A DNA stretch of 64,000 nt from Apiosordaria backusii (Eukaryota > Ascomycota > Sordariomycetes > Sordariales > Lasiosphaeriaceae), in contig JAUKTV010000003.1 in assembly GCA_030549205.1 (NCBI GenBank), positions 310,001-374,000 on the forward strand, in the 5' to 3' direction. The position numbers and the translations under genes were made by a program. The notes under the pieces are model-generated. The model was not told where the DNA came from. It did not search any database and was given only the letters and a program-made list of their open reading frames with translations. This document shows, one piece after another, positions 1 through 13,211 of the stretch (positions are counted from its first letter, which is position 1; each line of letters begins with the position of its first letter).

Positions 1-2500
1 TTGTTCTCTTCTCGTCCCGCGTGCAATATCGGTATGTGCCACACTGTGCCTCAGCACTCTAAATCCTACGACACGTTCTACGGCAGTCTCCCTGTGGCAA
101 CCGGCAGGCAGGATTTGCCTAGGCGCGGCCGGTTGGTTGATGCAACTCGGGAAAGAAACGTCCTGTCGCAATCGAAGGATTCTCGAGTTGATCTAGAAGC
201 GCCGGCGCAACGCTGTGCAGACCTGGTGTTCCAAGCGATAAGGGCGATACCACCACGTGTGGGTGATTATCCTGTCTGCAACTCGACGAGGAGGCACAGG
301 GCGCCGTTACGAAGTACCAGTCCCAAGAGTTCCGTATCTATTGACAAGCATGAGGATATCGCCGTCACAAATGACCATCTTCACTAGTGTCAGTTGTGGC
401 TTCTGATCGAGTTTGGCAAGCTGCTGACTGACTTATTCGTTCCCTCTCGGATGTCTCCTTTCGATACCGGCAAACGATGGAAAGCCAGACAGTTGGGACT
501 ACCTGACTAAGGAACCAAGACATTTCTGACCACCCTTTGAGCAAATGGTGGTCGTGACACAAAGCCTCTATTGGACAAAACCAGGTTAAGCCAAGGCTGG
601 CCTCAGTGGTGAGATCAGCACTTGTCGTGATCTTTTAGCTAAGCAAAACACAGACGATTGCGAACAAAGTCCGAACCGGAGCTCTTGGAATATTCCGGAT
701 TGTAACTCGGCCTCACCTAATCAGCTTCACTAAGGCCCATTCGAGAAAAGACACCGTTTCGGTGGAGTTGTGTGACCGAAGATTTGATGATGGAGCAGAG
801 TAAGGTGAGCTTTCGAGGATAGTCATCTGAGGAGGGGGAGATGAATTATTACACTAGGTCCGAGGCGTCAAAACAGCTATCGGAGCTACTGTCAGCAACA
901 ACCCCGTCTCAGTCACACTATCAAGTTTGAAAGATGATGCCAATGCTGATTTGGTGATACTGATCCCCCATGGTGAGACGACAGACACCAAAAAACTGAC
1001 GTATCTGAGGTGAGGTGAGGAGCAGTGCAGCGATACACAAACCGTCGGTAATTACCATGCTGATAGTCGATGATTGTCAGCCTTCTCCATCAGCATCAGC
1101 ACCGCTCGGCTTCATCACCAATCCTGTGTCCCCGGTCCCTGGTTTCGTCTTCGTCCCAAGTCGTCGATGGAATGATCCGAGCTTCCTCCAAGCCAGGCAC
1201 AGAGACAGAGAAACACAAGCACAGCCATCCCGCATGGCAAAGACCGGGTATCGGCGTCCCTCGCCACAGCTTGTGCAAGGTACGGACCTAGTGAAGATGG
1301 AAGAAGCGAGCAATCAAGCGCGATGAAGCGACCAAGCGCAGCATCTAATCTTGATCTAGAAGGAAGCGCAAGGGGTGCACACACCAATATCACCAACAAC
1401 CGACGCGATGCGACTGAACCGAGAGAGCCGATCGCGCAATTGCTAGGGATAACGGCACTTTCCAGTTCACTCAGCGCGCTAAACGGTGGTGGTCACAGTC
1501 CCAAAGGTCCAGACAGCATTTCCCTTTTCCAACAGCCTAGAGTCTGCAGAGCAGGTCGCATATGCAGGTTGATTTAGGGCTGAGAGTTCTTCTTATTTCT
1601 GAGGTCATCTGGGGTAGCATTCACTTTTCCTAAAACAAGCAATGCTCTCACTTTCTTTGCTTCTCCAAAATCTGCAATTCATCTGCAAGAGGGGGCGTGT
1701 GTGGTGTGGTTTTCTTGGAGCAAGACACCAAGACGAACGGTGGGGGTTCAGTCATCCTGGTCAATCAACTTGAAGCACAGACATCTGAGAAGCACGAGCC
1801 ACACACGCCGGAGCTAACCAAGCGAGCCAAGACCAAATTTAGGCGCCCTCCAATGGGATGTCGAGATATTTTTGGATACAGCCTTGGAAAATGTAACCTT
1901 GAACCAACAGCATCACCAATTTGTGTTTCTGCAACGTCCAAAACGGGGTTTGATGCGGGGGGCAGAATGCTGATTTTCTCGCTTTTTGAGTGAAATCATC
2001 GATTGAACTGAGAGGATCTACACTACTCCAAACTGATGTGGCTGAATATAGTCAGTATCACCTTTTCCCCACCAGGAAGAACCCCAAAAATCTCATCTTG
2101 AAACACACACTGACGGCCGACGCACGCAGTCAGTTCTTAGCATAGCTTCGTGCATACATGATGCAGCAGTGGCAGCTGTTGACCTCGGCCTTGTACACCA
2201 GGTACCTCGGACCCAAAGCAGTGGTTGCACGAGTAGGATTCAATGTTCATTTTACCCAAGCACCCATTTTTGAACACATTCTTATCTGTCTGTCAGTTAT
2301 CCTTTCCAAGGATACAATATCGGATGGACAGAATTGGCAACTCTTTCACAATCTGGAATTATTGAACGCCCACATACCTTGACCAGGGTTTTCTGTGTCA
2401 TGATTAGGATCTTCAAAATTTACAAATCAGGAAACGAGCAAGCGCGCGTGTGTTTGGGAGTGTTGGATCGCGAAGAGCGCGGATTCAATCCCAAAGAAGG
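1..2500. other. Intergenic DNA, no supported gene
   Basis: This is mixed-composition DNA with only short open frames on both strands. The longest, at 1-387, is open from the window edge but has no recognisable domain and scattered codon use. No tRNA, 5S rRNA or transposon end was recognised. A gene whose body lies left of the window could have its 3' flank here. Confidence 0.6.
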
Positions 2501-2514
2501 TTTGTCTGTATGTA

Positions 2515-2535
2515 CAACACACACACACACACACA
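2515..2535. repeat. (CA)n microsatellite
   Basis: This is a run of about ten CA dinucleotides in intergenic DNA, a simple sequence repeat of no evident function. Confidence 0.9.
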
Positions 2536-4700
2536 TACCCCCTTTCTCTCATTTCTCAATCTCAGATTGACATCAGCCCCTACGATGGCGTTATACCCTC
2601 CCTCCCCACCATCAATCTTCTTCAGAAAACCCCCCGAAATGTCGGAGTGAGTGACCGATGACTTGCATCTCAGCATCATCAGTCAATATATTTTCCATCT
2701 TGCAATTTCCCACCACAACCCCACATACACACTGTTGCAGCAACAGCAAGATCCGATAGCAACCCCAAACCCGAAGCGTCACGGTCACATTCAATTCGTA
2801 TATCTGAAGTACGTTGGATCTCGAGTCAAACGGATGATACCGCCCCTACCTACATACACCATCCAAGGCTATCAAGTCCCCAATGCTAACCACACCCCCT
2901 CTCTGATGGTGAGTGGTCAAAAGCGAGTGTGGCTTGCGAGCTTGCAAAATCCCCCCAGCCTTGCGCAACATGTTACTCTACCCTAGTGTAGGTAGTGTCC
3001 ACCCTTTTGTTGGAGAAAAAAAAAATGCAATTTTCTGATTCGCCAGCTCGTTTAAACTTTTCTTCATCGCTCTTGTAATCCTTGCCTTTGTCGCTCGCTA
3101 GTCGCTGCCTTACCCTGTTGTCGCAGACTCGCAGCGCTGCTTAACCGTACCTAGCGACCGTCCATCCACCGGCCAGTCGTAACAGCGTTGCATTTTTTTC
3201 CAGCTAGTGTACATATGCCCTGTTGGTCGTTGCGCAGCAGCCCTGCCCTGCCCTGCCCTGCCCACTGCAGAACTGTGACCCCAGTTGGGGGCCAAGAGAT
3301 TGGACCTTCGTTTGGGGTTGGGTGTACAGTACATAGCTAGTGTATGTACTAGAGATGGGGATGATGATGGAGAAACGAGCGGACGAAGGAGAGGTCGGGT
3401 ATCGTAAATGTGCTCATGTGTGTCGGCTGTTGGAAGTAACCTCACACGGAGTAACGGTACGTGTAGGAAGTTGGAGTGGGTTGAAGTGGGCGAAAGTGCC
3501 CTACCTACCTGAGGTGGGCTGAATGATACGACATGAGGCCATTTCTACAGCGTGGTGATGGGGGTATGTTGATAGGTAGGCGGAGGATGCATACACATCA
3601 CCGAACGACAGATAGGTCATGCTGTTGGGCTGCGTCATGTAATGCAGTGCAGTGCATGTACACCGACTCTAAGGTAGCCAGATGGCCGCCTCTCAGCCCT
3701 AAACACAGTCTTTTGTCTGACCGTTGCCGTTGCCGTTACTCAGCAGTAGATACCTGGTAGGTCCGATACACCACCAATACACAGTAATTGCCTGCCTGCC
3801 TTAGACACCTCACACAGTGGGTACCAGCTGAAGAAAAAACCATAATCTGACTTGCATCAAACCTATCCACCGCAACAGCAAGTCCACAACACAGCAGCAT
3901 GGCAGTGGAACTCACGAACTGCCGCGATACGCACCTAACCAGCGGGAAACGAACGGGCCATCAGCGGGAAGGAAGAAGGAATACCTACCTACCTTACCTA
4001 GTGTACTGCACACAGTATTGCGTACCTGACTGCGGTTACGGTGTCTAAGGTAGCTCTAGGTCCACGGCCCCCAACTTGATAGTGGAACATGGAGAGGCCG
4101 ACGACGCTATCGTCAAATGTAGATATTGGACCGAATCATGGATCCTTACTGAGCAGCACATCAATGACAGCAAAGGAAGTGTGATAGCGCTATACTCTTT
4201 GCATGGGTTCATTGCATTGTTGTATCTCTTACATTTGGGGGTGTCTATTTTTGTGATGTTTATTCTGCGGTGTCTAACATCTTGGAGCTTTTTAGCCCCC
4301 AGGGTCTTTTTCTTGTTGATATCTCTATCAGAACTACAGGTAGGTATGCCTTGGCTTGATTAATTCCAAATCATCCACTGCATACAAGGTGGTTGGAATA
4401 GCCTTGTATAAAGTGCAAATGTGCAAGAAAAGTGTGTCGATCCTAGATGTAATCCAAGCTACCTGAGGTTCGGTGTCTAGGAGGCTCAGGCTCGGTGTAG
4501 ATAATATCATGGTGGTGGTCGTATCTCTCGGCCGAATCACACACACTTTCAGGTCATCATCATCAAACCCCCAACCAACCAACCAACCAAACCCTCAACG
4601 TGCAACTTGAGGCTCAAACTTGAGCGGATACAGTCCAATCCCAAGTATAGACAGCTGATCAGTCTACAACTGAACTAAAGCATTTGTTTCATGTTTCAGG
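2536..4700. other. Intergenic DNA rich in TACCTACC-type and CTAGTGTA motifs
   Basis: No gene is supported. The stretch is peppered with short TACCTACC/GGTAGGTA words, GTAC-containing words and four copies of CTAGTGTA (2983, 3204, 3337 and 3998), plus a (CCTGC)n tract at 3241. The motif clustering is seen directly; any role in regulation or as a relic of duplication is unknown. Confidence 0.55.
3241..3263. repeat. CCTGC tandem repeat
   Basis: Between four and five perfect tandem copies of a 5-bp CCTGC unit lie in intergenic DNA. Confidence 0.9.
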
Positions 4701-7700
4701 TCCCCTCTTGCATTGCATCATCTAAGGGCCGTCTTTTTGCACAGCCCAGCGGGAGACCAGCGGGACTTCAGCCATCTTGTTTATTCGGGTGCCTGGAGCT
4801 AATCACGTCACACACAGAAGGTAATTACCGCAGTACTTCTCGAGATCTGAGCCAGGCTCTCCTCTCTCACACCCCACAGCCCAATGGCCAAGAAGAAGCA
4901 ATTGCACCTTTTCCGATCCCTCATAGCCGGCATGAAAGGAAGAAAAGAGCAAAAAAAAGCAAGGCATTCCCGTTATCCCGTTTCGTTTCACACCCAACCA
5001 GCACGTGGCGGAATACCTGCCCTGCCAATGGTGAGAAGAACCAAGGTGAAGGATTTGGAGGTGAGGGGAAGGATACATAGAAGGGGCGCAGCAAGCAGCA
5101 GTTCAATACAACATACTTTCCCCGCACCAACCACACACAGACAATTGGATGGAGATTAAGCCGGCGCTTGTCCGCGGCTGTTACAAGCCACGCACCTGAC
5201 TTGGAACCCAAGAAAGGGCGGCCGCGGATCAAATGACCACACCTACACTTGACCTTACCAGGGCGGGTTTCGGTTGCTCTGCTCGGATTCGTGGGAGTCG
5301 TCTCAGTAAAAGCTGTTACCTGGAGCTGAACCGGGATGATAGGGCAGACTTCGGATGTAGGTCTGTAGATCTCGACTCAGGTTTGGTAATATACACTTGT
5401 CCGCTGGAACTTCCTCCGAGTATGCACTGATGCTGTGTTTCGGGCCCGAAAGAGCGAAAAGGCCTTGCCACGATGATATCAGCGATTTACCTTCCGTTTA
5501 GGAACAGAAACTTGTATCTATCGTCGTGGTAGGATCAGTCCCTTGCAATGAAGGCTTCCGGTTGGAGAATAGTGGGGGTGGATATCGAGTGTTGACTTGA
5601 GCTTCAGAGACACCACAATACATTACGATGACGGACTGGTAGCGCCGGCGACAACGGCGGAAGAGTGTCGCTGACGGTGACGCGGGGTCGCCGTTCAACC
5701 ACTCCCAGCCACACCCCTGCCTGTCTTTCATCTCTGCAGCCTTCTGAGCGTTCTTCTGGAAGGTTTCCATGCAGTTCCGTGCCGCTGGCTTGCGTGATGT
5801 TAGTGCTGAAACCTCTAACGGAGGTATGGGCACCCCCAAACCCCCCATCTGAGCTGCCGGCCACTGTCAAGCCGGCCAATTCAGGAGCACGGTCCGATGT
5901 AATGGAGATAGCACCATTTTTACCTTGGTGCTAGCCGAGGTGTGAATTACGGAGCCAATGTGATGGCAGCGGGTGGGCGGCGTGACAAGATGGCGGCGTG
6001 TTGGCGGGCAAGGCGGTGGTGAGAGCGGGGTGAAGTGGCGGGAATGTCGTACTGAACGAGGGGAGGGGCGTGTGTGAATGAGTTCGAGCCTGGTCGTTCA
6101 GGAACAGGAACGGGCTCGCCTTACCTTACGCACTCGGCATGTTTTGAAACATCCGATCATCCCCCTCGAGGAAGAACCCGCCGTTAGTATATGATCAGAT
6201 AGCAGCAAGTGTAGAAGGCAATTCCGAATCCAGCCATCTAATAAGCCCGTGCTTCTAAAAACAGGTCTTGAAGTGTTTCGAGTTCTGAGTCTATCATGAT
6301 CCAGAATCCAGCACGAACCCCACTCACACAGCACGAGAAACTCGGAGTTTTGAACTTAGTTTAGATCAGGTTCAGGAGCTCGATCATGAAGAGCCCGGGT
6401 TGGAGTGAAGAAGAAACAAGAAGGAAGAGCCGCGGAGTGCGAATGGCGAACCAAGACCAACCCACCATTTCGACCTTATCCGCGAGACCCGGGGTTGGCA
6501 TGCGGACTCCTGGTTCACTTGGTTCGCTGCGTAGGCGGGCGGCGCTTCTCTGCGAAGACCACGTGGATTATCCGCTGGCACCAAGATCACCATGAGCGGC
6601 GCAACAGGCACAGAAATTGATAATCGATGATGACGGCCGATGTCATCTCCGGGCTTCCTGATTAGATTTGATCCCCACCGATAACCGGTCGTCAGCGCCG
6701 CTCGTCTGCTCGCCGTGGATGTCGGCCGATATGCCCCCCGAGGTCAATATGAGGTGAGAACCCGGTCAGGTCCGATGAACGACGCAACACCCAACAAACG
6801 AGCCAGGCCTGCGGGGGAATGGACCGGTGGCGGTCCTGTTCCTGGTTGCGATGTTGTCGCTACTGCAGGCACAGTCACAGCGCTAAGGAGTTAGTCGTAG
6901 AAGTTTCGAAAACTTCCGACGAAGACAAGCGGGCTGCTGCCAATGTCGCAATACATCATCGCGTTGGTTCAACGGGAATTCTAAGAGCGTTGTGGTTGAG
7001 CGGGACCGGGACCGAGACCAAGACTACCCGGTTAGTGAGATGGGAGGAAAGGAGGGGCGGATCGGAATTGCCGCCCATCCACTGAGGTGCTGCCGTTGTT
7101 TCCCATAGGTAATCGGTGAAGTGCTGCTAAGTCTTGTGGTCTCATAGAAGCAGACGCGGGCAGAGAGGCAGTCGTCAAAGCGTTTCACGTAGACAGCTGT
7201 CAAGCAAGGGCGCTGTCCCGTCTGCATAACGAGGGATTCCTCCGCGTCCCGTAATTCCTTGATTGTGTGCTGGAAAGACGGTTGAGCCGGAAGATGATGT
7301 GATGTGGTTCAGTTGATGCGGTTCCAGAGTTGAGGAACCTTGACGACCAAGCGTTCCTTGCAGCGACTGAGCGCTGCATTTCTTGCGCGGGCCCGGGATG
7401 GCACCAGGGCTTGGGACGGCACTTGCCGCCCCACTACTGAGCGTTGTTTCTCACCTAGGTGAGTGACAATCGTCACCGAAGCTTTGACCACAGAAGCACT
7501 GACCTTGCTCGCGTCTTCATTGATGACTTCGCGTCGCCACCAGGCAGCGAGTCCACGTGATTTCCTGACATCGATATTCAACGACGACAGCAACGAGATT
7601 GGCTTCGAGTTTTAGGTTTTTGGCAGGCGTTCCGGGCAAAACGGCGCCTCTCAGCGTAAACAGACGGAGTTCACGAGTCATTACATCAAACATTTGAGCA

Positions 7701-7780
7701 AAGCATCCATTTCCTGCGGTTTCATCAAAACTCCCATAAACAATATCGATCACATCCTAAATCACCAGGAAACCTGAAAA
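4701..7780. other. Intergenic DNA and upstream region of the XPD gene
   Basis: No coding region is supported. Open frames are short, overlap on both strands and lack domains. The last few hundred bases before 7781 must contain the XPD promoter, but I saw no clear TATA or other diagnostic element. Confidence 0.55.
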
Positions 7781-10570
7781 ATGGAGTTCTTCATCGAGTA
7801 AGCAGTCACCGGTGTTTGCACCGGGAGCACACTGACATTATGATGATAGTGACCTGCGGGTCCTCTTCCCATATCCTCGCATCTACCCAGGTATGTCCTC
7901 CCCACCATAACCTTACCATGTGCCGGTTTCTAACAGTCTCCAGAACAATATGCGTGAGTTCGAAGATTTTCAGCTAATTTGGCGGTGTAATTGTTTGCTA
8001 ACATCCAGGTGCCATGGCACAGCTACATGGTCGATTTGAAGAGTGGGTCTTTCCAAGCTTCCCATCGGATATGATCATCTCTAACACAACACAGAAACAC
8101 TCGATGCCGGCGGAAACTGCGTTCTGGAGATGCCTTCGGGCACAGGGAAGACTGTCACCCTGCTCTCGCTCATTGTAGCCTACCAGATGTCGTCACAAGA
8201 GAAGCGACAGCTCATCTACTGCTCTCGTACCATGTCCGAGATCGAAAAGGCCCTGGTAGAACTCAAAGCCCTCATGAAATTCCGTGCCGAGAAGCTTGGG
8301 CATGAAGAGGACTTCCGGGCTATGGGGTTAACAAGTCGCAAAAATTTATGTCTGCACCCTTCGGTCAAACGAGAAAAGAGCGGCAGTGTTGTGGATGCTC
8401 GGTGCCGTAGCTTAACAGCCGGCTTCATTCAGGAGAAGAAGAAGAAGGGGGAAGATGTAGACGTCTGCGTCTACCATGATGCGAGTATTTCTGCTCCCGA
8501 ACTTCAAGGCTTGGCTAACTCTCATGATAGAACCTTGACAATCTGGAACCGCATAACCTCATACCAAACGGTGTTTGGTCCCTAGATGGGCTTTTGAGGT
8601 ATGGAGAGCAACATAAACAGTGCCCATACTTTACCGCTAGGAGGATGATGCAATTTTGCAACGTCGTCATCTACTCCTACCATTACCTTCTCGACCCAAA
8701 GATTGCTGAGCGGGTTTCCAAGGACTTCTCCAAGGACTGCATTGTTGTTTTCGATGAAGCTCACAACATCGACAATGTCTGCATCGAATCACTCAGCACT
8801 GATATCACCGAGGATTCGTTGCGCAGGGCCACGAGGGGAGCCCAAAACCTGGAGAACAAGATCAATGAGATGCGGGACTCTGACCAGCAGAAGCTCCAAG
8901 ACGAATATGAGAAGCTGGTCGAGGGGCTCAGGGGTGGGGACGAGTGCCGACAAGAGGACTCCTTCCTCGCGAATCCAGGTATGTTTATCACGCCAAGATG
9001 CCACCCACATCGACTATGCTAACTTTGCTTTAGTCCTTCCGGAAGACCTCCTCAAAGAAGCAGTGCCAGGTAACATCAGGCGAGCCGAGCACTTCGTTGC
9101 ATTCCTTAGGAGGTTCATCGAATATCTCAAGGTGAGTCTAGCCCCCTTTTTTACACTCAGGGGCTGATTTGCTTACACTTGGATTAGACTCGCATGAAAG
9201 TCCGGCAGGTCATCTCAGAGACACCCCCTTCTTTCTTGGCCCACTTGAAGGAGTACACCTTTATCGAAAAGAAGCCTCTCAGATTCTGTGCCGAGCGACT
9301 AACGTCACTGGTGAGGACGCTTGAGCTTACCAACATCGAGGACTACCAACCCCTGCAAGAGGTGGCCACTTTTGCGACCCTGGTAGCGACCTATGAGAAG
9401 GGTTTTCTCTTGATTCTAGAGCCTTACGAATCAGATACAGCTGAGGTGCCTAACCCGGTGCTCCACTTCACCTGTCTGGATGCCGCTATTGCCATCAAGC
9501 CTGTATTTGACCGGTTCAGCTCTGTCATCATCACCTCGGGTACAATCTCGCCACTCGAGATGTACCCCAAGATGTTGAACTTTGAGACTGTGGTCCAAGA
9601 GTCATACAGTATGACACTGGCAAGGCGATCCTTCTTGCCAATGATTGTCACGCGAGGAAGCGACCAAGCCACGATATCAACAGGCTTCCAGGTCCGGAAT
9701 GAACCTAGCGTCGTCAGAAACTATGGTAACTTGCTTACGGAGTTTGCAAAGATCACCCCTGATGGCATGGTGGTCTTTTTCCCTTCATATCTTTACATGG
9801 AGTCCATCATCTCCATGTGGCAGGGAATGGGCATTCTTGACGAAGTGTGGAAGTATAAGCTTATTCTCGTTGAGACACCTGACGCCCAAGAAACATCACT
9901 AGCCCTTGAGACGTATCGCACCGCATGTAGAAACGGGCGGGGAGCAGTTCTCTTGTGCGTGGCACGAGGAAAGGTGTCTGAAGGTGTCGATTTCGACAAA
10001 GAATATGGGAGAACCGTCATCAACATTGGCGTGCCTTTCCAGTACACCGAGTCACGTATTCTCAAAGCCCGCCTCGAGTTCTTGCGAGAGACGTACCGCA
10101 TTCGTGAGAATGACTTTCTCTCTTTCGACGCCATGCGTCACGCCGCCCAGTGCTTAGGGCGTGTCCTTCGTGGCAAGGATGACTACGGTATCATGGTTCT
10201 CGCGGACCGACGTTTCCAGAAGAAACGAGCTCAGCTCCCCAAGTGGATCAACCAAGCGATGCTCGACTCAGACACGAATCTCAGCACGGATATGGCAGTC
10301 AGCAATGCCCGGCGTTTCCTCAAAATGATCGCCCAGCCGTTCCGTACCCAGGACCAAGAGGGCATCAGTATCTGGACCCTGGAGCAGCTAAAGCAGCACC
10401 AGAGAAAGATGCAGGAGGACTTGATCAAGGAGCTGCAGGCCACGGAGCAGCGGAACCAGCAGCAACAAGCTGCGCAACAGGCGGCTGCTGTTGTTGTCCA
10501 AGAACGGCCAGACAGTGACTACGAGATGGACGAGGACGACGAGGCGGAGCTGATGGCGCTGGATGGGTAG
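7781..10570 (+). CDS. rad3: TFIIH 5'-3' DNA helicase subunit XPD/Rad3
   Basis: This is the ATP-dependent 5'-3' helicase of TFIIH, which opens DNA in nucleotide excision repair and is structural in Pol II initiation. The model is join(7781..7797, 7850..7890, 7944..7953, 8023..8042, 8095..8480, 8531..8978, 9034..9131, 9188..10570), giving 800 residues against about 760-780 in the family. Walker A is at residues 42-49 with Lys48, the same number as in human XPD. The four Fe-S cysteines are visible (NLC near 115, ARC, VCVYHD and QCPYF), as are the DEAH box (FDEAHNID) and the C-terminal motif-VI region GRVLRGKDDYG. The C-terminus adds a Gln-rich, acidic tail. Exons 1, 3 and 4 are only 17, 10 and 20 nt. 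The fifth intron (8481-8530) appears to use a GC donor; its branch CTAAC and acceptor TAG are normal. The family call is very secure and the small exons are well supported by frame. Confidence 0.96.
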
Positions 10571-10935
10571 TGGGTAGTATCCAGACTAATTGTTAGATAG
10601 CTGTAATGTGACCATCTAGATGCCATCAAGACTGAACTCCATTTCCATGGCCCCCAAACTGCCAGAGTCCGCGTTGTGTGAAAGTTCATGGATGGTATGG
10701 TGGTTTTTGAATCGGGCTCGCCGAAAGCTACAGATGTACGAGGTTACGACAATGCGCGGAAAATGTGTGACCACTCACCGAACGGGGTCTCACTTGTGTG
10801 TGTCGTTCAGCCCTGCTTTGTGTACAGTGCAACGCGCAATTGCGGTAGGGTGTCATCCGGATAAAAATCCCACATTTTCTTATTACCCACTTTATCGCAA
10901 TTACCATCACGCTTTCTCTTTCTCTCTCTTTGTCT

Positions 10936-10974
10936 CTGTGTGTGTGTGCGTGTGTGTGTCTGTATGTGTGTGTC
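10936..10974. repeat. (TG)n microsatellite
   Basis: This is an imperfect TG dinucleotide tract following a CT tract, in intergenic DNA downstream of XPD. Confidence 0.85.
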
Positions 10975-11427
10975 TCCTCGCAATCCCCATTCCAAGCCAG
11001 TGTTATTATTTCCTCGAGGGGGCGTGCGGGAACCGTTACGGCACAGTAAAAGTAAACGTTCCTTTTTTCTCGCCTCACGGTAGTGATGCAATACCACCTC
11101 GACCCCCCTGGTGACCTGCTGCTGCATGCTTTTTCCATCACGGTTCCAATGAAGGAATGCGTGGACTTCTACCATTCCTTCTAGAAGGGAAATAAACCAA
11201 GAAAGGAAGATATCCCGTGGTGTGTTTACATATTGACAGGGACGCTGGGTGGGGTAGGTGGGTGGGATGTACTGTATCTATTGAGTGAGTGTGTGTTTCT
11301 AGCGCGCTTCGGTGCATTAGTGTGATGCCTCTGTGTGTGCGTGTGTGTGTGTCGATGTCACCATACCACCTCACCCTAGGTCCCATCCCACTGCACCCGC
11401 GCAAGAATGGGATGAGGTTTGGACGGG

Positions 11428-11475
11428 TGGGGGAGAGGGAGAGGAAGAGGGAGAGGGAGAGGGAGAGGGAGAGGG
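11428..11475. repeat. GAGGGA purine tract
   Basis: This is a run of about 48 nearly pure purines built from GAGGGA units. Homopurine tracts of this type can form triplex DNA, but no function is shown here. Confidence 0.85.
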
Positions 11476-12813
11476 GTTGGATCCTTTGTTGATACCCTAC
11501 CCTTACACTACTGTCGATACTGTCTTTGCGAGGGTGGTGTTGAGGGGGATCGCGGTGGTGAAAGGGGTGAAAGGCTGGATTCACTTAATCAGGGGACTTG
11601 GCAATGTTTTGGCCCCTGCCATGGTGTTGAAAAAAGCATGAAAGCTTGTTAAATCAAAAACGACAGAGCTGCGCAGATGGCCTTTCATAAAATCCGCAAG
11701 TGCAATTAGGAGATGTGACAAGTTCTCCAAGTGATTGCTTTCCAGGCAGGTGAACCAAGAAAGCTGTTGTTGCTGAGCTGGTGAAATGTCATCGATCAAT
11801 TGCGAAGCCGCTGAAGATTGCCAAGTCCCTGTGCCAAGACACTTGGCAATTCTAACCTTATCTTATCATCCGAAGACGTACATAGTCACGTGATTTATCG
11901 CCTATCAGTAAGTCCGTAGATTGATTGGCCATTTTTTGGCTGTTGACTCTTGGCATGAGTGAGCGAGTCTCAAAAGGGATCAGCCACATTGCCTTCTTGC
12001 CTAGGAGTGAGGTGGATGAGCAGCACCTATCGTATCATGGATCTGGAGTCTGGAGATCAAGTTACGTCCTATTAGTCTTCTGTGGGCTGTAATGTAAATG
12101 ACCATGGTGATTCTTAGGGGCTCAGATCGATGTGAGAAAATTCAAAATTGAACAACATGGTCAGGAAGTTCTTCCATGAGGTACCTACTAGTCTAAACAA
12201 ATCTCTGTAAGTTTGCAATATGATTCATGAACTTATAACACAATGATTGCCAAGCTTATAACTCTTTACCGAGTCAGAGTCGTCCACGATGACCTTTAAT
12301 CTAGCACTTTTAAGTGAGTAATCTAAAGGGAGATTGGTGGTAGTCTTACCAAAGGCGAGTTCTGAGATTATAGAGTAGGTACATTGAAGGTAGAGAATTA
12401 TGATGGTAGATAATGACATTGACGGTAAGGCTGCCTGGAAAGACTGAAGTAAGGTATCTCACAATGAACATGAATATGGGTTGATATCTGGATTCTGAGC
12501 AAAAGCTATCAAAGAGTAGCTATCAACAGTATCGCTTAGGATTTCATTGGGTTCCGTAACAGTTTCTTTTACATCCAATATGCTGCTTTGAATCCGGCTG
12601 TGCTGATCATCAATGCCTCTGTCTGCCCGAATCTTGCTTTGATTTACTCGATAGGTACCTAGTAACAGGCCCTGAAGCTAGGTGCCAGGCTTGAATGAAA
12701 TCCTTATCAAGTATCCTGCCCTTTGTGGGAGCACCAAGGCCCGCAAAATTCGAGCAGAATCTGTTTGTTTACCTAGGTCCTATTTCACGGAACGATCTGC
12801 GAGCTGGTTTTTC

Positions 12814-13053
12814 ATGGTCTACTTTTGAGCAAGGAAAAAACCAGCACACAAATACCATCACCTCCCTCTCACCTGCGACTTTTTCTTCCTCGGAATTTTG
12901 CCAGCAACCCACCACACTTCTGTTTACCACTTTTTTCAGAGAGCTCTGTGACCAGATTTTCTGGTGTCTATTTTTGAGCGAGGAAAAAACAAGCACACAA
13001 ATACCTACGACCACCTCCCTGTCACTTGCGACTTTTTCTTCTTCCGAAACTCG
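12814..13053 (+). repeat. Imperfect tandem duplication upstream of the zinc-array exonuclease gene
   Basis: Two copies of a roughly 90-bp segment occur at about 12814-12901 and 12962-13053. They share blocks such as TTTTGAGC, GGAAAAAAC, AGCACACAAATACC, ACCTCCCT and GCGACTTTTTCTTC. The second copy ends about 160 bp before the start codon at 13212, so the duplication lies in the promoter or 5' leader. Confidence 0.85.
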
Positions 13054-13211
13054 CAAGTAATCGCAACTCATAGTAGGTAAGGTACCCATCATCACCGACA
13101 GCTTCACTCCATATCCCATAACAACATTAGTACTTCCACTCGACCAGCCGAGACTGGATAGTTTTACAAGATTGACTCGTCGCTGACCTTTGGGTAAATA
13201 GAACCGCGACG

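Larger units (their letters stand above)
10571..12780. other. Intergenic DNA with simple repeats
   Basis: This is the XPD 3' flank, then low-complexity DNA: a TG/CT tract near 10910-10980, a purine-only GAGGGA tract at 11428-11475 and AT-richer DNA at about 12180-12700. No coding region is supported. One TTCTAGAA palindrome occurs at 11179. Confidence 0.6.

Noticed and set aside
1..387. Frame open from the left edge
   Set aside because: It is short, with no domain or coding bias. It could be a 3' end only if a gene extends to the left.
12180..12700. AT-richer block as a possible RIP-mutated transposon
   Set aside because: No terminal repeats, no transposase remnant and no strong TA-dinucleotide excess are visible by eye.
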